From: Tenacibaculum sp. MAR_2010_89
GTDB taxonomy: Bacteria > Bacteroidota > Bacteroidia > Flavobacteriales > Flavobacteriaceae
Length of the DNA: 64,000 nucleotides
Assembly: GCF_900105985.1 (NCBI RefSeq)
Contig: NZ_FNUB01000004.1
Coordinates: 347,501 to 411,500, forward strand
Direction of reading: 5' to 3'
In this document: positions 43,271 through 55,682 of the stretch, in pieces
Layout: each line of letters opens with the position of its first letter
How positions within the stretch are numbered: the stretch's first letter is position 1
Made by a program: the position numbers and the translations under genes
Notes under the pieces: model-generated
Database searches by the model: none
What the model saw: the letters and a program-made list of their open reading frames with translations, nothing else
Told to the model about the DNA's origin: nothing

Positions 43271-44693
43271 ATGGAAACACCCAAGGATGAAGTTTTTAGA
43301 GATAGTATTAGCACTATAAATAGTGATGGTAAACGTTCTTGGGTTTTCCCTAAAAAACCTAGTGGTGTTTTTTACAAGTACCGTACATATATAAGCTATT
43401 TTCTATTATTCATTTTATTATCAGCTCCATTCATTAAAATAAACGGGAATCAATTTTTACTATTTAATGTTTTAGATAGGCAATTTAACATTTTTGGTTT
43501 TCCTTTTTGGCCACAAGATTTCCATTTACTCGTGGTATCAATGATAATTGGTGTTGTTTTTATTATCCTATTTACTGTTGTTTTTGGTCGGATATTTTGT
43601 GGATGGATTTGCCCGCAAACGATTTTTTTTAGAAATGGTTTTCAGAAAAATTGAATACTTAATAGAAGGAGATAGAGGGAAACAAATTCGATTAGATAAA
43701 CAACAATGGAATGCTGAAAAAATAAAGAAGAGAGTTTTAAAATGGGTTATCTTTTTTATAATTTCATTTATAATTGCTAATGTATTTTTGGCGTATCTTA
43801 TTGGTGGAGATAGATTAATTACCTACATAACTGGTAATCCTTTTGAGAATATAAGCACACTAATTTCATTACTAATATTTACAAGTGTTTTCTATTTTAT
43901 ATTCGCTTGGTTTAGAGAACAAGTATGTATTATAGCTTGTCCATACGGAAGATTACAAGGTGTATTATTAGACAACAAAACTATTAATGTTGCTTATGAT
44001 CATGTTAGAGGAGAAAAAGAAAATGGTAGAGCAAAATTCAAAAAGAACGAAGATAGAAAGGCTTCTGGAAAAGGAGATTGTATAGATTGTTTTCAGTGTG
44101 TTAATGTTTGTCCAACTGGTATAGATATTAGAAACGGAACACAACTTGAATGTGTTAATTGTACTGCCTGTATTGATGAATGCGATCATATGATGGAAAA
44201 AGTTGGTCTTCCCAAAGGTTTAATCAGGTATGCTAGTGAAGAAAACATTAGTAAAAAGGCTCCTTTTAAGTTTAATGCCAGAATGAAAGGCTATACAGCA
44301 GTCTTATTTATATTAATTGGTGTTTTAATAGGAATGTTGTTTTTACGAAATGATGTTGAAGCAACTATATTAAGACTTCCAGGGCAATTATATGAACATA
44401 AAGAAAATGGTATTATTAGTAATATTTATACGTTTAAAGTAATTAATAAAACTACACAACAAATAAATAATGTTAGTTATAAACTAATATCGCATAAAGG
44501 TAAAATTGAAATTGTAACACATCAAAACTTTGAAATTCCAAAGCAAGGTTTGGCTGAGGGCACTTTATTTATAGAATTACATCAATCTATAATGAAAGGT
44601 GATAAAGAAAAATTAAAAATTGGAGTTTATAGTGGTACTAAACTCATTGAAACAACAACAACAAACTTCTTAGGTCCAAGGAGCTATAGATAA
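43271..44693 (+). pseudogene. ccoG: ccoG, cbb3 oxidase accessory iron-sulfur protein, broken by one extra T
   Basis: Two overlapping frames together encode a complete CcoG of about 473 residues. The first part (43271-43654) runs through membrane helices and FGRIFCGWICPQTIF; frame is lost in the T8 run at 43623-43630, where seven Ts would restore ...CPQTIFLEMVFRKIEYLIEGDRGK. The second part carries CIIACPYGR, CIDCFQCVNVCPTGID and CVNCTACIDECD (polyferredoxin [4Fe-4S] motifs) and a C-terminal Ig-like domain. CcoG acts in copper reduction for oxidase assembly. The total length is one base more than a multiple of three. May be sequencing error, real mutation or slippage-corrected gene. Confidence 0.9.
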
Positions 44694-44735
44694 ACCAGTT
44701 ATTATATAAATATAATAACATAAAAAAACAATAAA

Positions 44736-45182
44736 ATGAAACTAAACTGGGGCACGGGTATAGTAATATCAATCATCGCTTTTATGAGCTTTATAATGTA
44801 CTTTGTAATTACAATGAGCACAAAACAAGGGTATAATCATGATTTAGTAACTGAAAAATATTATCAAAAAGAATTAGATTTTCAGCAAAACATTGAGGCT
44901 ACAAAAAATGCTAAAAGATTAAAAAACAACATTACTATAAATAAATCTAAAGAAGGCTTAATTATTAATTTCCCTAAAGATTTTGACTACAAAAAAATAA
45001 AAGGTAAAATGTTTCTATACAGACCATCTAATAAACAATTGGATTTCGAAATACCACTTTCACTTTCCAATACATATTTGCTCGTGCCTGAGAACCGTTT
45101 ATTGGGTGGTCGATGGAACATTACCATAAGTTTGCAATACAAAGGTAGAAACTATTTATTTAAAGAAGAACTTATTTACTAA
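44736..45182 (+). CDS. ccoH: FixH/CcoH-like protein
   Basis: 148 residues. One transmembrane helix near the start (WGTGIVISIIAFMSFIMYFVITMS), then the FixH pattern GYNHDLVTEKYYQKELDFQQNIEATKNAKRL and a small beta domain ending GGRWNITISLQYKGRNYLFKEEL. It belongs to the cbb3 oxidase assembly set, after ccoG. Its stop overlaps the first base of the next ATG. Confidence 0.88.
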   Translation: MKLNWGTGIVISIIAFMSFIMYFVITMSTKQGYNHDLVTEKYYQKELDFQQNIEATKNAKRLKNNITINKSKEGLIINFPKDFDYKKIKGKMFLYRPSNKQLDFEIPLSLSNTYLLVPENRLLGGRWNITISLQYKGRNYLFKEELIY

Positions 45183-45886
45183 TGTTATTATCAGCTATTA
45201 TATTAGGATTATTAGGTAGTTTCCACTGCATTGGAATGTGTGGTCCTATAGCTTTTATGTTACCTATAGATAGGACTAATAAAGTAAAACAATTTTTTCA
45301 AATTACGAGTTATCATTTTGGAAGAACTCTTACCTATAGCTTAATGGGACTTCTTTTCGGATTGCTCGGAAAAAGTTTTTATTTCTTTGGCTTTCAACAA
45401 CAATTATCAATCATTGTAGGGCTTTTAATGATATTAATTGTATTGCTTCCTAAAATAGCACGCAAAATCACAATTTTTTCTAAACCAATTAACAAATTAA
45501 TATTTAAAGTAAAATCAGCTTTAGGAAATGAGTTAAAAAAGAAAGGAAATGATACATTTTTTACCATAGGTTTTCTTAATGGGTTTCTTCCATGTGGTTT
45601 AGTTTATATGGCTGTATTTGGTGCTTTAACAACATCTAATGCTTTAGAAGGAAGTTTATATATGTTTTTATTCGGTTTAGGCACAATTCCTTTAATGACG
45701 ACAGTTGTATATATTGGTAATTTTGCAAATGTTTCAATTAGACAAAAAATTCAAAAAGCAATTCCTTATGTTGTTGCTTCGATAGGTGTTTTATTTATAC
45801 TTCGTGGCCTAGGTTTAGGCATTCCATACATCTCTCCAAGTGAGTTAGTTTCTACAATTAGTGAAACAGCAAAAGGTTGCCATTAA
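45182..45886 (+). CDS. SafE/TauE-like (UreH-domain) membrane protein of the cbb3 operon
   Basis: 234 residues, about six transmembrane helices. The metal-transport-like motif FHCIGMCGPIAFMLP opens the first helix, and NGFLPCGLVYMAVFGA the second half; such proteins, often annotated as sulfite exporter or heavy-metal transporters, occur next to cbb3 oxidase genes and may move copper. Overlaps ccoH by one base. Substrate is inferred from position only. Confidence 0.87.
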   Translation: MLLSAIILGLLGSFHCIGMCGPIAFMLPIDRTNKVKQFFQITSYHFGRTLTYSLMGLLFGLLGKSFYFFGFQQQLSIIVGLLMILIVLLPKIARKITIFSKPINKLIFKVKSALGNELKKKGNDTFFTIGFLNGFLPCGLVYMAVFGALTTSNALEGSLYMFLFGLGTIPLMTTVVYIGNFANVSIRQKIQKAIPYVVASIGVLFILRGLGLGIPYISPSELVSTISETAKGCH

Positions 45887-45908
45887 AACAAAATTTTCTT
45901 TCTTAGAC

Positions 45909-45951
45909 TGATATAAATCATGTTTTAAAAACACAAAATATCATAACTTAG
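45909..45951 (+). promoter_or_regulatory. FNR-like box and promoter of the universal stress protein gene
   Basis: TGATATAAATCA (45909-45920) is a perfect palindrome (TGAT-N4-ATCA). TAACTTAG (45944-45951) matches TAnnTTTG in all but one base, and starts 35 bases after the box start, as at the cco promoter. Confidence 0.65.
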
Positions 45952-45975
45952 AGTATCAATCAAAACCTTTAAATT

Positions 45976-46810
45976 ATGAAAAGAATAATTGTTCCTATTG
46001 ATTTTTCAATCTATTCTGAAAACGCATTAAAATCTGCCGCCTATTTAGCAAAAAAAACACAATGCTGAAATCATTGCTGTTCATATGCTTGAGCTTTCTA
46101 ATGCTATAGCTTCACAATCAGAATCATATGCACAACAAGAAACTATATTTTACTATAAACTAGCTGAAAGAAAATTTTCAGATTTTTTAAATAAAGAGTA
46201 TTTAAACTCAGTGAAAGTAACACCAGTAATTAAACATTTCAAAATATTTAGTGAATTAGATCAACTATCAAGAGAAGAAAATGCTGATTTAATTATTATG
46301 GGATCACGTGGCACAAGTGGCTTAAAAGAAATGTTTATTGGCTCTAACACGGAAAAAGTAATACGTTATGCAAACGTTCCTGTATTAGTTATTAAAGAAA
46401 AACCTATTGAAACAGATTTAAAAACGGCTGTTTTTGCTTGTGATTTCTCTGATGATGATATTAAACCATATCAAGAAGCAAAGGCTTTCTTTAGTGCTTT
46501 GAACTGTGATTTAAAATTAACTTATGTAACTACACCAACATCCAATTTTAAAAGTACTAAAGAAATTAATGACAAAGTAAGTAAATTCATTAATAAAACA
46601 CATGAAGCAATAGACTCATTTAATAACATTAAAATTATTGCTGATTACTCGATTGAAGAAGGTGTTTTATATTATGCAAATACTATTGATGCAGATGTAT
46701 TAGTTTTAGCTACCCACGGTAGAAAAGGAATTGCACACTTTTTTGAAGGTAGTATATCCGAAGATATTGCCAACCACAGTACATTACCTGTGATTACTTT
46801 TAAAATATAA
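45976..46810 (+). pseudogene. universal stress protein with tandem UspA domains, broken by one extra A
   Basis: ATG at 45976 encodes MKRIIVPIDFSIYSENALKSAAYLAKK before frame is lost in an A8 run (46050-46057). With seven As the frame continues HNAEIIAVHMLELSNAI to the stop at 46808-46810, giving 277 residues with two Usp domains: IIMGSRGTSGLKEMFIGSNTEKVIRYANVPVLVIK and VLVLATHGRKGIAHFFEGSISEDIANHSTLPVITF (ATP-binding G-2x-G-9x-G(S/T) motifs). An FNR-like box lies upstream. Such proteins commonly accompany anaerobic regulons. Confidence 0.85.
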
Positions 46811-46814
46811 CACT

Positions 46815-46841
46815 AAAAAAGCCCACAAATGTGGGCTTTTA
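46815..46841. terminator. terminator between usp and DUF3467 genes
   Basis: AAAAGCCCAC (46817-46826) pairs with GTGGGCTTTT (46831-46840) around AAAT, with A and T runs on either side. Confidence 0.9.
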
Positions 46842-46889
46842 ATATTTTCAAAAAAAATTAAAAAGTATAATTGAAATTTATTTAACTTT

Positions 46890-47201
46890 TTATGCTTCTC
46901 CAGTTGTACCTCCAAAATTCATAGGAATAGGGGGTTGTTCATAATCTTTAATTTCACCATGAGCTTGTTCAAACTTACGAATATTTTCAGCTAATGCCTT
47001 TGTAAGTCTTTTAGCATGTTGTGGTGTTAAAATAATTCTCGATTTTACTTTTGCCTTAGGTACACCAGGCATAATATTTATAAAATCAACTATAAACTCA
47101 GAAACTGAATGATTGATGATTGCTAAATTACTATACGTTCCTTCAGCTATATCTTGATCTAATTCAATATTTAATTGTGGGTCATTGTTATTTTCGTCCA
47201 T
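46890..47201 (-). CDS. DUF3467 protein
   Basis: 103 residues, acidic, cytoplasmic. NIELDQDIAEGTYSNLAIINHSVSEFIVDFINIMPGVPKAKVKSRIILTPQHAKRLTKALAENIRKFE is the DUF3467 signature (a short domain found across bacteria, function not known), followed by a Pro/Gly tail. It follows rpoC on the same strand and is separated from it by a terminator, so it has its own expression or read-through. Confidence 0.9.
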   Translation of the reverse strand: MDENNNDPQLNIELDQDIAEGTYSNLAIINHSVSEFIVDFINIMPGVPKAKVKSRIILTPQHAKRLTKALAENIRKFEQAHGEIKDYEQPPIPMNFGGTTGEA

Positions 47202-47223
47202 ACTACAATATTACGTTTAAAAA

Positions 47224-47250
47224 GAAAGACCTCTAAAATAGAGGTCTTTC
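47224..47250 (-). terminator. rpoC terminator
   Basis: GAAAGACCTCT/AGAGGTCTTTC (11 bp, 47224-47234 and 47240-47250) with loop AAAAT; on the minus strand it follows rpoC and is followed by TTTTT. Confidence 0.9.
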
Positions 47251-47269
47251 CTTATAATTACAATAGTTT

Positions 47270-50200
47270 TTATAAACTATTTTCTATTTCATCTTTAGGA
47301 CCTACAATTTGTGTATCGTAGCTTCTCATTCCTGTTCCTGCTGGTATTCTCTTACCTACAATTACATTCTCTTTTAATCCTTCTAATGTATCTATCTTAC
47401 CATTAACAGCAGCTTCATTTAAAACTTTCGTAGTTTCCTGGAACGATGCCGCAGAAATAAACGATTTTGTTTGTAATGACGCTCTTGTAATACCTTGTAA
47501 TACCTGCTCAGCTGTTGCTGGTTGAACATCACGTGCTACTACTAAGTCTTTATCTGATCTACGTAATAAAGAGTTTTCATCTCTTAATTGACGTGCAGAT
47601 ATCATCTGTCCTGCTTTTAAGTTTTCAGAATCACCAGCTTCTTCAACGATTTTCATTCCATAAATAGCATCATTCTGCTTAATGAAATCATTTTTATGAA
47701 TTAATTGGTTTTCTAAGAATAAAGTATCACCTGAATCGATAACTCTAACTTTACGCATCATTTGACGTACAACTACTTCAAAATGCTTATCGTTAATCTT
47801 TACCCCTTGTAAACGATATACTTCTTGTATTTCATTTACTAAGTATTCTTGAACAGCTGAAGGTCCTTTAATATTTAAAATATCTATAGGAGTTGTTGCT
47901 CCATCAGATAATGGCATACCTGCTTTTATAAAGTCATTCTCTTGAACTAAAATCTGGTTAGATAATTTAATTAAGTATTTCTTAATTTCTCCAGTTTTAG
48001 ACTCGATTATAATTTCACGGTTACCTCTCTTAATTTTACCGAAAGATACTACCCCATCAATTTGAGCTACAACAGCTGGATTAGATGGATTACGTGCTTC
48101 AAATAATTCAGTTACACGTGGTAAACCTCCTGTAATATCCCCTGCTTTACCAGACTTACGTGGAATTTTAACTAAAGTATGACCAGACTCAACTTTATCA
48201 CCATCACTTACCATTAAATGTGCACCTACAGGTAAACTATACGAACGTAAAGCATTACCGTCTGCATCTTCAATAATTAATGAAGCAATAATTTTTTTGT
48301 TTTTAGAATCAGTCATTACTTTTTCTTGGAAACCGGTTTGCTCATCAACTTCAACAGAGTAGTTTATACCTTGTTCTAAGTTATCAAACTTAACTCTACC
48401 TCCAAATTCAGAAACAATAACACCGTTAAATGGATCCCATTGACAAACTACATCACCTTTCTTAATATCTTTTCTTTCTTTATTAAAGATAGTAGATCCG
48501 TAAGGGATAATATTTGTACTTAAAGTAATTCCTGTTTTCTTATCAGTAATTTTAATTTCTGCTGTACGTGAAATAACGATTTCAATTTCTTTTCCTTCGT
48601 TATCTTTACCTTTTACAGTACGTAAATCATCAATAGAAACTTTTCCTTCAAATTTAGCTATTAACTTATTATCTTCAGAAATATTACCTGCTACCCCACC
48701 AACGTGGAACGTACGTAATGTTAACTGTGTACCCGGCTCTCCAATAGATTGTGCTGCAATAACTCCTACTGCTTCACCTCTTTGAACTTTTTTACCAGTA
48801 GATAAACTTTGTCCGTAACACTTAGCACATATTCCTCTTTGAGATTCACATGTTAATGCTGAACGAACTTCAACTCTATCAATACCAGATTCTTGAATAA
48901 TTTCAGCTAACTTAGGAGTAATTAATTCTCCAGCTCCAATTAAAATTTCATCAGTAGTTGGCTTGAAAACATCATGTAATGCAGTACGTCCTGAAATTCT
49001 ATCACTTAATGATTCAACTATTTCATCATTTTTCTTTAATGGAGTAACTTCTAATCCTCTTAATGTACCACAATCATCTTCATTTACAATTACATCTTGA
49101 GAAACATCTACTAAACGACGTGTTAAGTAACCTGCATCGGCCGTTTTTAGAGCCGTATCCGCAAGACCTTTACGAGCCCCGTGCGTAGAGATAAAGTATT
49201 CTAAAATTGATAACCCTTCCTTAAAGTTAGAAAGAATTGGATTCTCAATAATTTCTCCACCTCCAGCTGTAGATTTTTTAGGTTTTGCCATTAATCCACG
49301 CATACCTGTAAGCTGACGAATCTGTTCTTTAGATCCACGCGCTCCAGAATCTAACATCATAAATACTGAATTAAATCCTTGTTGGTCTTCACGTAAACGT
49401 TTCATAGACAACTCAGTTAATTGGTTATTGGTTCTACCCCAAATATCAATTACCTGATTATAACGTTCTTTCTGAGTAAGCATACCCATGTTATAGTTCA
49501 TTATAATTCCATCAACTTCTTTGTTAGCTTCAGCAATCATAGATTGCTTTTCAGCAGGAATAATAATATCACCTAATGAGAAAGATAAACCACCTTCGAA
49601 GGCGTATTTATATCCCATATTTTTAATTTCATCTAAGAAATTACCAACAGAAGGAATATCAGTTACCTTTAAAATACCACTAATAACACCTCTTAAAGAC
49701 TTCTTAGTTAATACATCATTAATGTATCCTGCAGCTTTTGGTACTTTTTCGTTAAATAAAACTCTACCAACTGTAGTTGCTATAATTCTAGTTACGTGCT
49801 CACCATCAACAACATCATGCGTACGAACTTTAATTCCCGCATTTAAGTCTACTCTTTCTTCATTTAAAGCTATAATAACTTCTTCCGGAGAATAGAAAGT
49901 TAATCCTTCACCTTTAATAGGCACTTCAGGAGTTGACTTTCTTTCTTTAGTCATGTAGTATAAACCTAATACCATATCCTGAGATGGTACCGTAATAGGT
50001 GCTCCATTTGCAGGATTCAAAATATTATGAGAACCTAACATTAATAACTGAGCTTCTAAAATTGCTTCAGGTCCTAATGGTAAGTGAACCGCCATTTGAT
50101 CACCATCAAAATCGGCATTGAAGGCAGAACAAGCAAGTGGATGTAAACGAATTGCTTTTCCTTCAATTAATTTAGGTTGGAATGCTTGAATACCTAAACG

Positions 50201-51541
50201 GTGTAACGTAGGAGCACGGTTTAGTAAAACTGGATGTCCTTTAATTACATTTTCTAAAATATCCCAAACTACAGGTTCTTTTCTATCTATAATTTTCTTT
50301 GCAGATTTTACAGTCTTAACAATTCCTCTTTCTATTAATTTACGAATAACAAAAGGCTTGTATAATTCTGCTGCCATATCTTTTGGCAGACCACATTCAA
50401 ATAATCTTAATTCAGGTCCAACAACAATTACAGAACGCGCAGAATAATCAACACGCTTACCTAATAAGTTTTGACGGAAACGTCCTTGTTTACCTTTTAA
50501 ACTATCAGATAATGATTTTAATGGTCTGTTAGATTCTGTTTTTACAGCTGATGCCTTACGTGTGTTATCAAATAATGAATCTACTGATTCTTGTAACATA
50601 CGTTTTTCATTACGTAAAATTACTTCTGGTGCTTTAATTTCCATTAATCGTTTTAAACGATTGTTACGGATAATTACACGACGGTATAAGTCATTTAAAT
50701 CAGAAGTAGCAAAACGTCCTCCATCAAGAGGTACTAATGGACGTAATTCTGGTGGTATAACTGGTACCGCCTTCATTATCATCCATTCAGGTTTATTCTC
50801 TCTATTTTTTTGAGAATCTCTAAATGCTTCAACAACATTTAAACGCTTTAACGCTTCATTTTTACGTTGTTTAGATGTTTCAGTATTTGCTTTATGACGT
50901 AACTCATAAGATAAAGTATCTAAATCGATTCTTTCTAATAAATCAATTAAACAATCTGCTCCCATTTTAGCTATAAACTTATTTGGGTCAGAGTCTTCTA
51001 AATACATATTATCTTGTGGAAGTTCATCCGCAATGTCTAAATACTCTTCTTCAGTTAAGAAATCCATTTTTTGTAATGGCTCTCCTTCAGAATTTTTAGC
51101 GATACCTGGCTGAATTACTACATATCTTTCGTAGTAAATAATCATATCTAACTTCTTAGATGGTAACCCTAAAAGGTATCCCATTTTGTTAGGTAATGAT
51201 CTGAAGTACCAAATATGTGCTACTGGTACTACTAAATTAATATGACCTACTCTATCTCTACGAACTTTTTTCTCAGTTACTTCTACACCACAACGGTCAC
51301 ATACGATACCTTTATATCGTATTCTTTTATATTTACCACACGCACACTCATAATCTTTTACAGGACCAAAGATACGCTCACAAAATAAACCATCTCTTTC
51401 TGGTTTATGAGTACGGTAGTTAATTGTTTCTGGTTTTAAAACCTCACCTCTAGAAGCCTCTAAAATAGACTCTGGTGATGCTAAACCTATTGAAATTTTG
51501 TTAAACTTCTTAACAGTGTATTTTTCGTTTTTTCTTGCCAT
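47270..51541 (-). CDS. rpoC: RNA polymerase beta' subunit
   Basis: 1423 residues, full length. Zinc-binding [22 protein letters not shown] near the start, catalytic Mg motif [16 protein letters not shown], bridge/trigger helix region ([20 protein letters not shown]) and the second zinc cluster [13 protein letters not shown]. The start at 51541 gives [26 protein letters not shown], the conserved N-terminus. Lies 96 bases after rpoB with a stable hairpin in the gap. Confidence 0.99.
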   Translation of the reverse strand: MARKNEKYTVKKFNKISIGLASPESILEASRGEVLKPETINYRTHKPERDGLFCERIFGPVKDYECACGKYKRIRYKGIVCDRCGVEVTEKKVRRDRVGHINLVVPVAHIWYFRSLPNKMGYLLGLPSKKLDMIIYYERYVVIQPGIAKNSEGEPLQKMDFLTEEEYLDIADELPQDNMYLEDSDPNKFIAKMGADCLIDLLERIDLDTLSYELRHKANTETSKQRKNEALKRLNVVEAFRDSQKNRENKPEWMIMKAVPVIPPELRPLVPLDGGRFATSDLNDLYRRVIIRNNRLKRLMEIKAPEVILRNEKRMLQESVDSLFDNTRKASAVKTESNRPLKSLSDSLKGKQGRFRQNLLGKRVDYSARSVIVVGPELRLFECGLPKDMAAELYKPFVIRKLIERGIVKTVKSAKKIIDRKEPVVWDILENVIKGHPVLLNRAPTLHRLGIQAFQPKLIEGKAIRLHPLACSAFNADFDGDQMAVHLPLGPEAILEAQLLMLGSHNILNPANGAPITVPSQDMVLGLYYMTKERKSTPEVPIKGEGLTFYSPEEVIIALNEERVDLNAGIKVRTHDVVDGEHVTRIIATTVGRVLFNEKVPKAAGYINDVLTKKSLRGVISGILKVTDIPSVGNFLDEIKNMGYKYAFEGGLSFSLGDIIIPAEKQSMIAEANKEVDGIIMNYNMGMLTQKERYNQVIDIWGRTNNQLTELSMKRLREDQQGFNSVFMMLDSGARGSKEQIRQLTGMRGLMAKPKKSTAGGGEIIENPILSNFKEGLSILEYFISTHGARKGLADTALKTADAGYLTRRLVDVSQDVIVNEDDCGTLRGLEVTPLKKNDEIVESLSDRISGRTALHDVFKPTTDEILIGAGELITPKLAEIIQESGIDRVEVRSALTCESQRGICAKCYGQSLSTGKKVQRGEAVGVIAAQSIGEPGTQLTLRTFHVGGVAGNISEDNKLIAKFEGKVSIDDLRTVKGKDNEGKEIEIVISRTAEIKITDKKTGITLSTNIIPYGSTIFNKERKDIKKGDVVCQWDPFNGVIVSEFGGRVKFDNLEQGINYSVEVDEQTGFQEKVMTDSKNKKIIASLIIEDADGNALRSYSLPVGAHLMVSDGDKVESGHTLVKIPRKSGKAGDITGGLPRVTELFEARNPSNPAVVAQIDGVVSFGKIKRGNREIIIESKTGEIKKYLIKLSNQILVQENDFIKAGMPLSDGATTPIDILNIKGPSAVQEYLVNEIQEVYRLQGVKINDKHFEVVVRQMMRKVRVIDSGDTLFLENQLIHKNDFIKQNDAIYGMKIVEEAGDSENLKAGQMISARQLRDENSLLRRSDKDLVVARDVQPATAEQVLQGITRASLQTKSFISAASFQETTKVLNEAAVNGKIDTLEGLKENVIVGKRIPAGTGMRSYDTQIVGPKDEIENSL

Positions 51542-51568
51542 GATAATGGATTCGAATTAAAAATAAAT

Positions 51569-51626
51569 GTCTTACGTAAGACTGATATGAAAAAATGATT
51601 TGTCTCAGGGTTAAAACCCTGAGACA
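51569..51626 (-). other. two inverted repeats in the rpoB-rpoC gap
   Basis: A 14-base palindrome GTCTTACGTAAGAC (51569-51582) and a perfect 12-bp stem TGTCTCAGGGTT/AACCCTGAGACA (51601-51626). On the minus strand the larger hairpin is not followed by a T run, so it is more likely a processing or stabilising structure than a terminator. Confidence 0.7.
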
Positions 51627-51637
51627 TTTCACTGTGA

Positions 51638-54600
51638 TTATTCTTCTAACTTAACGTCTAATCCTAAACCTTTAAGTTCATGCATTAATACGTTAAATGA
51701 TTCAGGTAAACCTGGTTCTGGCATAGTTTCACCTTTAACAATACTTTCGTATGTTTTAGCTCTTCCTAATACATCATCAGACTTCACGGTTAAGATTTCA
51801 CGTAAGATACTTGATGCTCCATATGCTTCAAGTGCCCAAACTTCCATCTCTCCAAAACGCTGACCTCCAAACTGAGCCTTACCTCCTAATGGTTGTTGTG
51901 TAATTAATGAATAAGGTCCAATAGAACGCGCGTGCATTTTATCTTCAATCATGTGACCTAACTTAATCATATAAATTATTCCAACTGTTGCTGGTTGATC
52001 AAAACGTTTTCCTGTTCCACCATCATATAAGTATGTATGACCGTAACGAGGGATTCCTGCTTCATCTGTTAAAGCATTAATTTCGTTAATATTTGCCCCA
52101 TCAAAAATTGGTGTTGCATATTTTTGGTCTAATTTTTCACCTGCCCAACCAAGAACAGTTTCATAAATTTGACCAATATTCATACGCGATGGTACCCCTA
52201 ATGGATTAAGAACTATATCTACAGGTGTTCCGTCTTCTAAGAAAGGCATATCTTCTTGACGCACGATACGCGCAACAATACCTTTATTTCCGTGACGTCC
52301 TGCCATTTTATCACCAACTTTTAATTTACGTTTTTTAGCTACATAAATTTTAGCAAGCTTTAAAATACCAGCAGGTAATTCATCTCCTACAGAAATTGTA
52401 AACTTTTTACGACGTAATACACCTTGTAAATCGTTTACTTTAATTTTATAGTTGTGAACTAATTCAACAACTAAATTATTTAAATCTTTATCAGTAGTCC
52501 AAGTTCCGTGTAAGTGAGTAAAATCTCCAACTGAATTTAACATTTTTTGAGTAAATTTCTTACCTTTTGGTAATACTTCTTCACCTAAATCGTTATAAAC
52601 ACCTTGAGAGGTTTTCCCAGTTATTAAGTTAAATAACTTGTCTATTAATATATCTTTTAAACCTTCAAACTTTGATACGTAAGATGCTTCTAAAGTAGCT
52701 ATTGCTTCTTTATCTCTAGCACGCTTATTTTTATCTTTTACTGCACGTTTGAATAATTTTTTATTTATTACAACTCCTCTTAATGAAGGTGAAGCTTTTA
52801 ATGATGCATCTTTTACATCACCTGCTTTGTCTCCAAAAATAGCACGTAATAATTTTTCTTCTGGTGTTGGGTCAGATTCTCCTTTTGGTGTTATCTTTCC
52901 TATTAAGATATCTCCAGGATTAACTTCTGCTCCAATACGAATCATTCCGTTTTCGTCTAAGTCTTTAGTAGCCTCTTCAGAAACATTAGGAATATCATTA
53001 GTTAACTCTTCAGCTCCTAATTTTGTATCACGAACATCTAAAGAATATTCATCAATATGAATAGAAGTAAAAATATCTTCACGAACAACTTTTTCAGAAA
53101 TTACAATCGCATCCTCAAAGTTATACCCTTTCCAAGGCATGAAGGCTACTTTCATATTTCGTCCTAAAGCTAATTCACCTTTTTGAGTTGCATAACCTTC
53201 ACAAAGAACTTGACCTTCTTCAACTCTATCTCCAACTTTAACAATTGGTTTTAGGTTAATGTTTGTTCCTTGATTTGTTTTTCTAAACTTAATTAAGTTA
53301 TATGATTTCTCATCAGAATCAAAGCTTACTGTACGCTCATCCTCAGTTCTATCATACTTAATTGTAATTCTATTTGCATCTACGTATTGAACTGTACCTG
53401 CTCCTTCTGCATTTATTAAAATACGAGAATCTTTAGCTACTCTACGCTCTAAACCTGTACCTACAATTGGAGATTGTGGACGTAATAATGGAACTGCTTG
53501 ACGCATCATATTCGATCCCATTAATGCACGGTTGGCATCATCATGTTCTAAGAACGGAATTAATGATGCAGATATAGATGCAATTTGATTAGGTGCAACA
53601 TCCATATAGTTAATTGCATCTGGAGTTTCAACTGGAAAATCTCCTTCTTCACGAGCAATAACTCTTTCAGATTCAATTGCTCCTTCACTAGAAACAGGAA
53701 GATTAGATTGTGCAATCTTCATTCCTTCTTCTTCTTCAGCACTTAAATATATAGGTTCATTATCTTCTACAACACCATTATCAACTTTCTTATAAGGTGT
53801 TTCTATAAAACCAAGGTTATTAACCTTTGCAAATACAGCTAATGAAGAAATTAACCCAATATTTGGTCCCTCTGGTGTTTCAATAGGACATAAACGACCA
53901 TAATGAGTATAGTGAACATCACGAACCTCAAAACCTGCTCTTTCTCTTGATAAACCTCCAGGTCCTAAAGCCGATAAACGACGCTTATGTGTAATCTCAG
54001 CTAATGGATTTGTTTGATCCATAAATTGAGATAACTGGTTAGTTCCAAAGAAAGAATTAATTACTGAAGATAATGTTTTAGCATTAATCAAATCAATTGG
54101 TGTAAATACCTCGTTATCACGGACGTTCATACGCTCACGAATAGTACGTGCCATACGAGCTAAACCTACTCCAAATTGACCAGCTAATTGTTCTCCTACT
54201 GTTCTAACACGACGGTTAGATAAGTGATCAATATCATCTACTTCTGCTTTTGAATTTATTAATTCAATTAAGTATTTGATAATTGTAATTATATCTGTTT
54301 TAGTTAATACTTTTTGGTCTATTGCTTCGTTAAGACCAAGTTTGGTATTCATTCTAAAACGTCCTACTTCTCCTAAACTATAACGTTGTTCAGAGAAAAA
54401 CAATTTATCTATAATACCTCTTGCTGTTTCCTCATCTGGCGGTTCTGCATTACGTAATTGTCTATAAATATGTTCTACTGCTTCTTTTTCAGAATTCGTA
54501 GGATCTTTTTGTAATGTATTATGAATGATGGCGTAATCTGCAAGCAAATTATCTTCTTTATGTAATAAGATAGTTTTTGCTCCAGCTTCAATTATTTCAT

Positions 54601-55447
54601 CAATATGTTCTTTCTCTAAAATTGTATCACGGTCAAAAACTATTTCATTACGCTCAATAGATACTACCTCTCCAGTATCTTCATCAACAAAATCTTCATG
54701 CCAAGTTTTTAATACTCTTGCCGCTAATTTTCGCCCTAATACTTTTTTTAATCCAGCTTTTGAAACTTTTATTTCTTCAGCTAAATCAAAAATTTCTAAA
54801 ATATCTTTATCTCTTTCAAAACCTATGGCTCTGAATAATGTCGTTACTGGTAATTTTTTCTTTCTATCAATATAAGCATACATCACTTGATTGATATCGG
54901 TTGCAAATTCAATCCAAGAACCTTTAAATGGAATAACTCTTGCAGAGTATAATTTAGTTCCATTAGCATGGAAAGATTGACCGAAGAATACACCTGGTGA
55001 ACGGTGTAATTGTGATACCACAACACGTTCTGCTCCGTTTATAATAAACGTTCCAGAATTTGTCATATAAGGTATTGTACCTAAATAAACATCTTGAACA
55101 ATAGTTTCAAAATCTTCATGTTCAGGATCAGTACAATATAACTTTAAACGTGCTTTTAAAGGTACACTATGTGTTAAACCACGCTCTATACATTCTTGAA
55201 TGCTATACCTAGGCGGGTCAACAAAATAGTCTAAAAATTCTAATACAAATTGATTACGGGTATCAGTAATCGGAAAGTTGTCCATGAAAGTTTTATATAA
55301 ACCTTCATTACCTCGCTGTTCTGCTTTAGTTTGCAGTTGGAAAAAGTCTTGAAAAGATTTTACCTGAATATCAAGAAAATCAGGATAATCTGCTCCTAAT
55401 TTTGATGATGCGAAGTTAATTCTTTCAGTAGTGTTTATCGTTGCCAA
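51638..55447 (-). CDS. rpoB: RNA polymerase beta subunit
   Basis: 1269 residues. Rifampicin-region [68 protein letters not shown] is fully conserved, the C-terminal [24 protein letters not shown] and [13 protein letters not shown] end are present. The first residues are [16 protein letters not shown]. Located between rplL and rpoC in the standard operon. Confidence 0.99.
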   Translation of the reverse strand: MATINTTERINFASSKLGADYPDFLDIQVKSFQDFFQLQTKAEQRGNEGLYKTFMDNFPITDTRNQFVLEFLDYFVDPPRYSIQECIERGLTHSVPLKARLKLYCTDPEHEDFETIVQDVYLGTIPYMTNSGTFIINGAERVVVSQLHRSPGVFFGQSFHANGTKLYSARVIPFKGSWIEFATDINQVMYAYIDRKKKLPVTTLFRAIGFERDKDILEIFDLAEEIKVSKAGLKKVLGRKLAARVLKTWHEDFVDEDTGEVVSIERNEIVFDRDTILEKEHIDEIIEAGAKTILLHKEDNLLADYAIIHNTLQKDPTNSEKEAVEHIYRQLRNAEPPDEETARGIIDKLFFSEQRYSLGEVGRFRMNTKLGLNEAIDQKVLTKTDIITIIKYLIELINSKAEVDDIDHLSNRRVRTVGEQLAGQFGVGLARMARTIRERMNVRDNEVFTPIDLINAKTLSSVINSFFGTNQLSQFMDQTNPLAEITHKRRLSALGPGGLSRERAGFEVRDVHYTHYGRLCPIETPEGPNIGLISSLAVFAKVNNLGFIETPYKKVDNGVVEDNEPIYLSAEEEEGMKIAQSNLPVSSEGAIESERVIAREEGDFPVETPDAINYMDVAPNQIASISASLIPFLEHDDANRALMGSNMMRQAVPLLRPQSPIVGTGLERRVAKDSRILINAEGAGTVQYVDANRITIKYDRTEDERTVSFDSDEKSYNLIKFRKTNQGTNINLKPIVKVGDRVEEGQVLCEGYATQKGELALGRNMKVAFMPWKGYNFEDAIVISEKVVREDIFTSIHIDEYSLDVRDTKLGAEELTNDIPNVSEEATKDLDENGMIRIGAEVNPGDILIGKITPKGESDPTPEEKLLRAIFGDKAGDVKDASLKASPSLRGVVINKKLFKRAVKDKNKRARDKEAIATLEASYVSKFEGLKDILIDKLFNLITGKTSQGVYNDLGEEVLPKGKKFTQKMLNSVGDFTHLHGTWTTDKDLNNLVVELVHNYKIKVNDLQGVLRRKKFTISVGDELPAGILKLAKIYVAKKRKLKVGDKMAGRHGNKGIVARIVRQEDMPFLEDGTPVDIVLNPLGVPSRMNIGQIYETVLGWAGEKLDQKYATPIFDGANINEINALTDEAGIPRYGHTYLYDGGTGKRFDQPATVGIIYMIKLGHMIEDKMHARSIGPYSLITQQPLGGKAQFGGQRFGEMEVWALEAYGASSILREILTVKSDDVLGRAKTYESIVKGETMPEPGLPESFNVLMHELKGLGLDVKLEE

Positions 55448-55682
55448 AAGAGATACTATTTTTAAATTAAAAATATATTTTTTGAAACTTATTGTTTCAA
55501 TAATGCAATTTTTATTGCAACAACCGACTGTTAATCAGTTTATTATTATCGTATAATCACAAATTAAACTTATGTGATAAGATAAAGAACGAATATATAC
55601 ACAAAATGGTTTAGGACTAAAAACATAAGTTTCTAGTACCTAAACCTTTATTGTTTATCCCGTTTAATAACCGGGAAAGATA

